10,835 nt of DNA from an uncultured Oribacterium sp. (lineage in GTDB: Bacteria; Bacillota; Clostridia; Lachnospirales; Lachnospiraceae). The stretch covers positions 1-10,835 of the forward strand of contig CAKQWR010000060.1 in the NCBI GenBank assembly GCA_934279105.1. Direction: 5' to 3'. Below are positions 7,151 through 10,835 of the stretch, one piece after another; position 1 is the stretch's first letter; each line of letters starts with the position of its first letter. Both the position numbers and the translations under genes were made by a program. The notes below the pieces were generated by a model. The model was not told where the DNA came from, ran no database searches, and worked only from the letters and a program-made list of their open reading frames with translations.

Positions 7151-8785
7151 ATGGGTAAGGTAACAGGATTTCTCGATTATGCGAGAGAGGATAATAAAGA
7201 CGTTCCGGTAGAGGAGCGTATCAAAAACTTTAAAGAATTTCATATCCCCCTCACGGAGGAGAAGCGTCGGAAGCAGGGCGCGCGCTGTATGAACTGCGGC
7301 GTCCCGTTCTGCCAGTCCGGCATGAAGCTGTCGGGTATGTACACGGGGTGCCCGCTCCATAATCTCTGCCCGGAATGGAACGATGAGGTCTACAACGGAC
7401 ACGTCGCCCATGCACTGAGTCGTCTCTTGAAGACGAACAACTTCCCGGAGTTTACGGGGCGTGTATGTCCGGCACTCTGCGAGAAAGCCTGCGTCGAGGG
7501 GCTCGATGATGCGCCGGTGACGACGCACGACAACGAGCTCTACATCATCGAAACAGCCTTTCGTGATGGCTATATGAAGCCGCGAATTCCGGAGGTGCGT
7601 TCCGGTAAGCGTGTGGCGGTCATCGGTGCAGGTCCGGCAGGCCTTGCCGTCGCGGATCAGCTGAACCATCGTGGCCACAGCGTTACCGTCTTCGAGCGTT
7701 CGGATGAAATCGGCGGTCTTCTTATGTATGGTATCCCGAACATGAAGCTTGACAAATCTGTCATTCGTCGCCGCCGTGCGCTGATGGAAGCGGAAGGTGT
7801 CATCTTCCGGACAGGTGTGGACATCGGACGGGAGACATTGACCTCCACAGGAAAGCTTCGGGGACAGGATGCGGCGGTGACGGCGGCATCGATCCTTCGG
7901 GACTACGATGCGGTTGTTCTGGCATGTGGTGCGAAGCAGGCACGTGGCCTGAACGTCCCGTTCATCGATCAGGCACACGGCATCTACTATGCGGTCGACT
8001 ATCTGACGAGCCAGACGAAGGCCCTTCACGAGCAGGGCGAGCATGCCTTCGGCATTATTCATGCGAAGGGCAAGCACGTCGTCATCGTCGGTGGTGGCGA
8101 TACCGGAAATGACTGCTGCGGTACGGCGATTCGTCAGGGGGCGAAGTCGGTGGCCCAGATTGAGATGATGCCGGAGCCTCCGGTCGAGCGCGCAGCCTCG
8201 AATCCATGGCCGGAATGGCCGAAGGTTCTGAAGGTCGATTACGGCCAGCAGGAAGCCATCCGTGTATTCGGCCATGACCCGCGCGTCTATGAGACGACGA
8301 TTAAGGCCATCGAGACGAAGAAGGACGGTTCCATCAAGGCGGTGATTACCTCGAAGGTGAAGTTTGAAAACCGTCAGATGGTACTCATCGAGGGCTCAGA
8401 ACAGAAGCTCCCATGTGATCTGCTCATCATCGCTGCCGGCTTCACGGGCTGTGAAAGCTATGTTGCAGATGCCTTCGGTGTCGCACTCACCGAGCGCCAT
8501 GTCGTAAAGACGGAGGCGGAGCACTACCGTACCGAAAGCGCAGCTTGCAGCTGCGAAAGTAAGGACAGAGAGAAGAGCAGCGCTTCTGGAAAGTCAGGTG
8601 CTGTGCAGACCTCGTCTTCTGTGGCTGCAGCGGGAACTTCGATGGTTACGTCGAATGCTGCGAAGGTCTTCACGGCGGGCGACATGCATCGCGGACAGTC
8701 CCTCGTCGTCTGGGCCATCGCCGAAGGCCGCGCCTGCGCAAGCGAAGTTGATGACTTCCTGATGGGCTACAGTTGCCTCGCGTAA
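7151..8785 (+). CDS. gltD: Glutamate synthase (NADPH) small subunit GltD
   Basis: GltD oxidises NADPH at FAD and passes electrons through 4Fe-4S clusters to GltB. It has 544 residues, longer than the usual 470-500. The N-terminal cysteines Cys46-x2-Cys49-x4-Cys54 and Cys67/Cys73, then Cys106-x3-Cys110-x3-Cys114, match the 4Fe-4S cluster region of GltD-type proteins. The FAD motif GAGPAG is at 159-164 and the NADPH motif GGGDTG at 314-319. The second FAD-contact block is AGDMHRGQSLVVWAIAEGR near the C-terminus. ATG 7151 is chosen for its GGGAG site and because MGKVTGFLDY is the normal GltD beginning. The extra length is mostly a Ser/Ala-rich segment at about residues 462-499, just before that last block. 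It is co-directional with gltB, separated by the structured repeat, and probably co-transcribed. Confidence 0.96.
   Translation: MGKVTGFLDYAREDNKDVPVEERIKNFKEFHIPLTEEKRRKQGARCMNCGVPFCQSGMKLSGMYTGCPLHNLCPEWNDEVYNGHVAHALSRLLKTNNFPEFTGRVCPALCEKACVEGLDDAPVTTHDNELYIIETAFRDGYMKPRIPEVRSGKRVAVIGAGPAGLAVADQLNHRGHSVTVFERSDEIGGLLMYGIPNMKLDKSVIRRRRALMEAEGVIFRTGVDIGRETLTSTGKLRGQDAAVTAASILRDYDAVVLACGAKQARGLNVPFIDQAHGIYYAVDYLTSQTKALHEQGEHAFGIIHAKGKHVVIVGGGDTGNDCCGTAIRQGAKSVAQIEMMPEPPVERAASNPWPEWPKVLKVDYGQQEAIRVFGHDPRVYETTIKAIETKKDGSIKAVITSKVKFENRQMVLIEGSEQKLPCDLLIIAAGFTGCESYVADAFGVALTERHVVKTEAEHYRTESAACSCESKDREKSSASGKSGAVQTSSSVAAAGTSMVTSNAAKVFTAGDMHRGQSLVVWAIAEGRACASEVDDFLMGYSCLA
8534..8648 (+). other. In-frame Ser/Ala-rich insertion within gltD
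   Basis: Between YRTES and TSNAAKVFTAGD the protein runs through about 38 low-complexity residues rich in Ser, Ala, Lys and Thr (for example SSASGKSG and TSSSVAAAG), where other GltD proteins usually go almost directly from a YxT(S) turn to VFAAGD. The DNA contains a perfect 7-bp palindrome, CGCAGCT-TGC-AGCTGCG (8539-8555), and a weaker stem CAGCGC/GTGCTG further on. The segment could be an expanded surface loop or an inserted palindromic element kept in frame. Boundaries are approximate, judged from memory of the family. Confidence 0.6.
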
Positions 8786-8844
8786 TTATACCAGCTATAA
8801 GTGTGTTCTAGTTTCCAAATCTTCTAAAATTCACTAAAATAAAA

Positions 8845-8869
8845 CCGGCAGCTTCGGCTGTCGGTTTTT
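8845..8869 (+). terminator. Rho-independent terminator after gltD
   Basis: CCGGCAGC (8845-8852) pairs with GCTGTCGG (8857-8864), eight pairs including one G-U, around a very stable TTCG tetraloop. Five T's follow (8865-8869). A-rich sequence precedes it. It lies 59 bp after the gltD stop and is a strong end for the gltBD transcript. It also sits only 29 bp before the exporter start at 8899. Confidence 0.9.
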
Positions 8870-8887
8870 CTATATTTATGATAAAAC

Positions 8888-8892
8888 GAGGA
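8888..8892 (+). promoter_or_regulatory. Ribosome-binding site that sets the MATE gene start
   Basis: GAGGA lies six bases before ATG 8899. The in-frame ATG at 8878 follows the terminator T-run and has no such site, so 8899 is preferred. Confidence 0.6.
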
Positions 8893-8898
8893 CTTCCC

Positions 8899-10239
8899 AT
8901 GGCTCAACATAATCTCGCGAAGGGCGATCTCTTCCATAATATGATACGGTTTTCACTTCCATATCTTCTCAGCTATTTTCTGCAGACGCTCTATGGCCTC
9001 GCCGATCTTCTCATCGCGGGCCAGTTCAACGGCGCCGATGTCATCTCGGCGGTGTCGATCGGTTCACAGGTCATGCATATGGTGACCGTCATGATCGTCG
9101 GTCTCGCCATGGGCACGACGGTGATGATCGGACGTTTCGTCGGTGCAGAAGATGATGCCGGCATCCGACGCGCCATCGGAAACACCATCACCCTCTTCGT
9201 GATGATGGCTGCGCTGGCAACATTGGCCCTGCTCGGATTCGTGCAGCCGATTATACGTGTACTATCGACACCTCCGGAAGCCGTTTCCGGCGCCCTCGCA
9301 TATCTTCGCATCTGCTTCGCCGGCATCCCGTTCATCGTCGCCTATAACGTTCTGAGCTCGATTTTCCGTGGTATGGGCGACAGTCGCAGCCCGATGATCT
9401 TCATCGCAGTAGCGTGCGCTCTCAACATCCTGCTCGACCTCCTGCTGATGGGGCCGATGCAGCTGGGCGCAGCGGGTGCAGCGCTCGCGACGGTGGTGGC
9501 ACAGGCGGCATCTGTGGCATTCGCGCTCATCGGCATCCGGAAGACGATGTCTTTTCGTAAAATGACGCGCGCGGATCGAAGCATCTGGTTTGACGCGGCG
9601 ATGTTGCGGCAGATCCTCAGTATCGGCCTCCCGATTGCGTGTCAGGACGGATTCATTCAGATTTCGTTTCTGATCATCACGGTGATTGCAAACCGCCGCG
9701 GCGTCGATATTTCGGCCGCGGTCGGGATCGTCGAAAAGACGATCAGTTTCCTTTTCCTGGTGCCGTCCAGCATGCTATCGACTGTGTCGACGATTGCGGC
9801 GCAGTCCATCGGTGCCGGAGATCCGGTGCGTGCGCGGCAGACGCTCAAATACGGCGTCGGCATCGCCAGTGGGATCGGACTCCTGTTCGCGATTCTGTTT
9901 CAGTTCATCTCTGCACCATTCTTCGCGCTGTTTACGAAGGATCCGGTCGTGCAGCTGCTGGCGGTACAGTACATGTGCACCTACGTGCTGGACTGCGTGG
10001 TCGCCGGCATTCATTTTCCATTCTCCGGCTTCTTCAGCGCCTCCGGACGCTCCATCCTCAGCTTTCTTCATAATCTCTGCTCCGTGATTCTCGTTCGCAT
10101 CCCGGGTGCATGGCTCGCCACGAAGTACTTCCCAGACACGCTCTATGCGATGGGTCTCGCTGCGCCTGCCGGTTCCCTTCTCAGTGCCCTGCTCTGCATC
10201 GCTTTTTACATCGCGCTTCGGAGAAAGGGACGTTTGTAA
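8899..10239 (+). CDS. MATE-family multidrug/sodium-type efflux transporter
   Basis: This is a polytopic inner-membrane exporter of the MATE superfamily, which expels organic cations and other compounds using a Na+ or H+ gradient; the substrate cannot be told from sequence. From ATG 8899 it has 446 residues, the normal MATE length. It starts with a short polar segment (AQHNLAKGDLFHNMIRFSLP) leading into helix 1, the pattern of the NorM/DinF-like bacterial branch. About twelve hydrophobic segments are visible in two halves. LLIAGQFNG follows the first helix, and IFRGMGDSRSPM near the middle of the first half and FFSASGRSILSF in the second half are equivalent family-typical loops. The 21-nt extension to ATG 8878 would add MIKRGLP and lacks a ribosome site. 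It stands between gltBD and groESL and has no evident functional link to either. Confidence 0.93.
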   Translation: MAQHNLAKGDLFHNMIRFSLPYLLSYFLQTLYGLADLLIAGQFNGADVISAVSIGSQVMHMVTVMIVGLAMGTTVMIGRFVGAEDDAGIRRAIGNTITLFVMMAALATLALLGFVQPIIRVLSTPPEAVSGALAYLRICFAGIPFIVAYNVLSSIFRGMGDSRSPMIFIAVACALNILLDLLLMGPMQLGAAGAALATVVAQAASVAFALIGIRKTMSFRKMTRADRSIWFDAAMLRQILSIGLPIACQDGFIQISFLIITVIANRRGVDISAAVGIVEKTISFLFLVPSSMLSTVSTIAAQSIGAGDPVRARQTLKYGVGIASGIGLLFAILFQFISAPFFALFTKDPVVQLLAVQYMCTYVLDCVVAGIHFPFSGFFSASGRSILSFLHNLCSVILVRIPGAWLATKYFPDTLYAMGLAAPAGSLLSALLCIAFYIALRRKGRL

Positions 10240-10280
10240 AATGTAATCGATTTCGTCATCAGCGTGTCGCGAGGTTCTTT

Positions 10281-10306
10281 TGTGAAGGAAATGTGAAATT
10301 TGTGAA
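10281..10306 (+). repeat. Three TGTGAA direct repeats upstream of groES promoter
   Basis: TGTGAA occurs at 10281-10286, 10292-10297 and 10301-10306, with starts 11 and 9 bp apart, roughly one helical turn. They lie just upstream of the CIRCE element and the -35 box in an A/T-rich stretch. They could be an activator site, an UP-like sequence or chance in simple sequence. Apart from this, 10240-10309 shows no clear terminator for the exporter gene. Confidence 0.3.
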
Positions 10307-10309
10307 TTG

Positions 10310-10336
10310 TTAGCACTCAACGCTTGACGTTGCTAA
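10310..10336 (+). promoter_or_regulatory. CIRCE operator for HrcA (right arm degenerate)
   Basis: The left arm TTAGCACTC (10310-10318) is a perfect CIRCE half-site. After the standard nine-base spacer comes CGTTGCTAA (10328-10336), where the consensus is GAGTGCTAA: six of nine bases match, with the three spacer-proximal bases changed. CIRCE is the inverted repeat bound by the repressor HrcA in front of groESL and dnaK operons. Location directly before groES and overlap with the -35 box support the call. Confidence 0.88.
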
Positions 10337-10352
10337 TAGTCCGTTCTATAAT
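10324..10352 (+). promoter_or_regulatory. Sigma-A-type promoter of groES-groEL
   Basis: TTGACG (10324-10329) and a perfect TATAAT (10347-10352) are 17 bp apart, a near-consensus housekeeping promoter. The -35 box lies within the CIRCE, so bound HrcA would block polymerase. Transcription should begin at about 10359, giving a leader of about 105 nt. Confidence 0.9.
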
Positions 10353-10372
10353 ACGTTTTGTTGTTAGAAAAG

Positions 10373-10436
10373 AAAGCCGGACGCGTGCCGGGCTTTATAT
10401 AAACAGCATCGCCGGGAGGCGAAAAGCCGAAGGGCT
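10373..10436 (+). other. Structured 5' leader of groESL mRNA
   Basis: Three small hairpins follow the promoter. AAAGCCGG (10373-10380) pairs with CCGGGCTTT (10388-10396) with one bulged base. CGCC (10410-10413) pairs with GGCG (10418-10421) around GGGA. AGCC (10425-10428) pairs with GGCT (10433-10436) around GAAG. No T-run follows the first stem, so it is not a standard attenuator. It may affect message stability or thermosensing; no known riboswitch class is recognised. Confidence 0.4.
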
Positions 10437-10450
10437 GAAAGCAGATATTA

Positions 10451-10456
10451 AGGAGG
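10451..10456 (+). promoter_or_regulatory. groES ribosome-binding site
   Basis: AGGAGG lies eight bases before ATG 10465 and is a full match to the anti-Shine-Dalgarno sequence. It fixes the start at 10465 rather than at the in-frame TTG at 10324, which lies in the promoter. Confidence 0.9.
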
Positions 10457-10464
10457 TCAATCAA

Positions 10465-10755
10465 ATGAAGCTGGTTCCATTATTTGACAGAGTCGTACTT
10501 GAGAAGGAGAAGATGGAGGAGACCACTGCAAGCGGTATCGTTCTTCCAGGTCAGAATGATAAGGAAAAGCCGGGTCAGGCACTCGTTGTAGCCGTCGGTC
10601 CTGGTGGAGTGGTCGATGGTAAGGACATCACCATGCAGGTGCAGGTCGGCGATCACGTTCTCTTCTCGAAGTATGCGGGATCTGAGGTCGAGGTTGACGG
10701 ACATAAGTATACAGTCGTAAAGCAGAACGATATTCTGGCAGTGATCGAGAAGTAA
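10465..10755 (+). CDS. groES: Co-chaperonin GroES (Cpn10)
   Basis: GroES is the seven-membered cytoplasmic lid of the GroEL folding chamber. It has 96 residues, the normal size. The N-terminal KLVPLFDRVVLEKEKMEE is typical, followed by the mobile loop TTASGIVLPGQNDKEKP with the hydrophobic IVL contact to GroEL. Next come VVAVGPGG, GDHVLFSKYAGSEV and the C-terminal NDILAVIE. The start is set by AGGAGG at 10451-10456. groEL begins 17 bp after the stop, so the two form one operon under the CIRCE-controlled promoter upstream. Confidence 0.98.
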   Translation: MKLVPLFDRVVLEKEKMEETTASGIVLPGQNDKEKPGQALVVAVGPGGVVDGKDITMQVQVGDHVLFSKYAGSEVEVDGHKYTVVKQNDILAVIEK

Positions 10756-10772
10756 TCTAGGAGGATAAAGCT

Positions 10773-10835
10773 ATGGCTAAGGAAATTAAGTATGGCGTCG
10801 AGGCCAGAAAGGCTCTCGAAGCTGGTGTGGATGCA
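10773..10835 (+). CDS. groEL: Chaperonin GroEL, N-terminal 21 codons (cut by window edge)
   Basis: ATG 10773 opens a frame that begins MAKEIKYGVEARKALEAGV, the characteristic start of GroEL from Clostridia, and runs off the right edge. AGGAGGA (10759-10765) precedes it by seven bases. GroEL is the double-ring ATP-driven folding chamber that works with GroES. Order, 17-bp spacing and shared control with groES are canonical. Confidence 0.95.
   Translation, partial: MAKEIKYGVEARKALEAGVDA

Noticed and set aside
6998..8275. 425-codon open frame on the minus strand over gltD and part of the spacer
   Set aside because: It is antisense to gltD, runs through the hairpin repeats, and shows no family features.
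10428..10438. CGAAGGGCTGA in the groES leader as a third copy of the three-hairpin element (compare 7067-7077)
   Set aside because: An 11-nt match is well within chance, and hairpins 1 to 3 and the CCGGAAC linker are absent.
10324..10464. Longer GroES starting at TTG 10324
   Set aside because: The extension covers the promoter and leader. ATG 10465 follows AGGAGG and gives the normal 96-residue GroES.

Overview
The window reads as chromosomal DNA of a Gram-positive anaerobe in the Clostridia, probably a Lachnospiraceae-like organism. This rests on a type III glutamine synthetase, a two-subunit NADPH-type glutamate synthase, a groES-groEL operon with a CIRCE-type (HrcA) operator, a Clostridia-like GroEL N-terminus, strong AGGAGG-type ribosome sites and moderately high GC coding sequence. 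The family-level placement is inference.

Layout: every clear gene is on the + strand. (1) 1-2006: 3' part of glnN (GSIII), start off the left edge. (2) 2007-2288: non-coding, with two GGGG/CCCC palindromes and a ~177-bp imperfect hairpin resembling a MITE/REP element. (3) 2289-6908: gltB. (4) 6909-7150: non-coding, with two tandem 103-bp units of three hairpins each, whose stems differ in sequence but stay fully paired. (5) 7151-8785: gltD, with an unusual Ser/Ala-rich insertion. (6) 8845-8869: UUCG-loop terminator. (7) 8899-10239: MATE-family exporter. (8) 10240-10464: heat-shock control region with TTGACG-17-TATAAT promoter and degenerate CIRCE. (9) 10465-10755: groES. (10) 10773 to the end: first 21 codons of groEL.

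GlnN makes glutamine from glutamate and ammonia. GltB and GltD use that glutamine plus 2-oxoglutarate and NADPH to make two glutamates. Together they form the GS-GOGAT ammonia-assimilation cycle, in one gene block. The MATE and groESL genes belong to separate functions.

The protein genes are ordinary. The most interesting material is between them. The gltB-gltD spacer holds a duplicated three-hairpin element in which 9 of 29 stem pairs differ between copies and all 9 changes are compensated. A 7-nt segment downstream could also pair with a conserved linker in either copy. This looks like a structured RNA, or a hairpin-forming repeat family, controlling or stabilising the gltBD message. The glnN-gltB spacer carries a different long hairpin element that shares a short core with the second unit.
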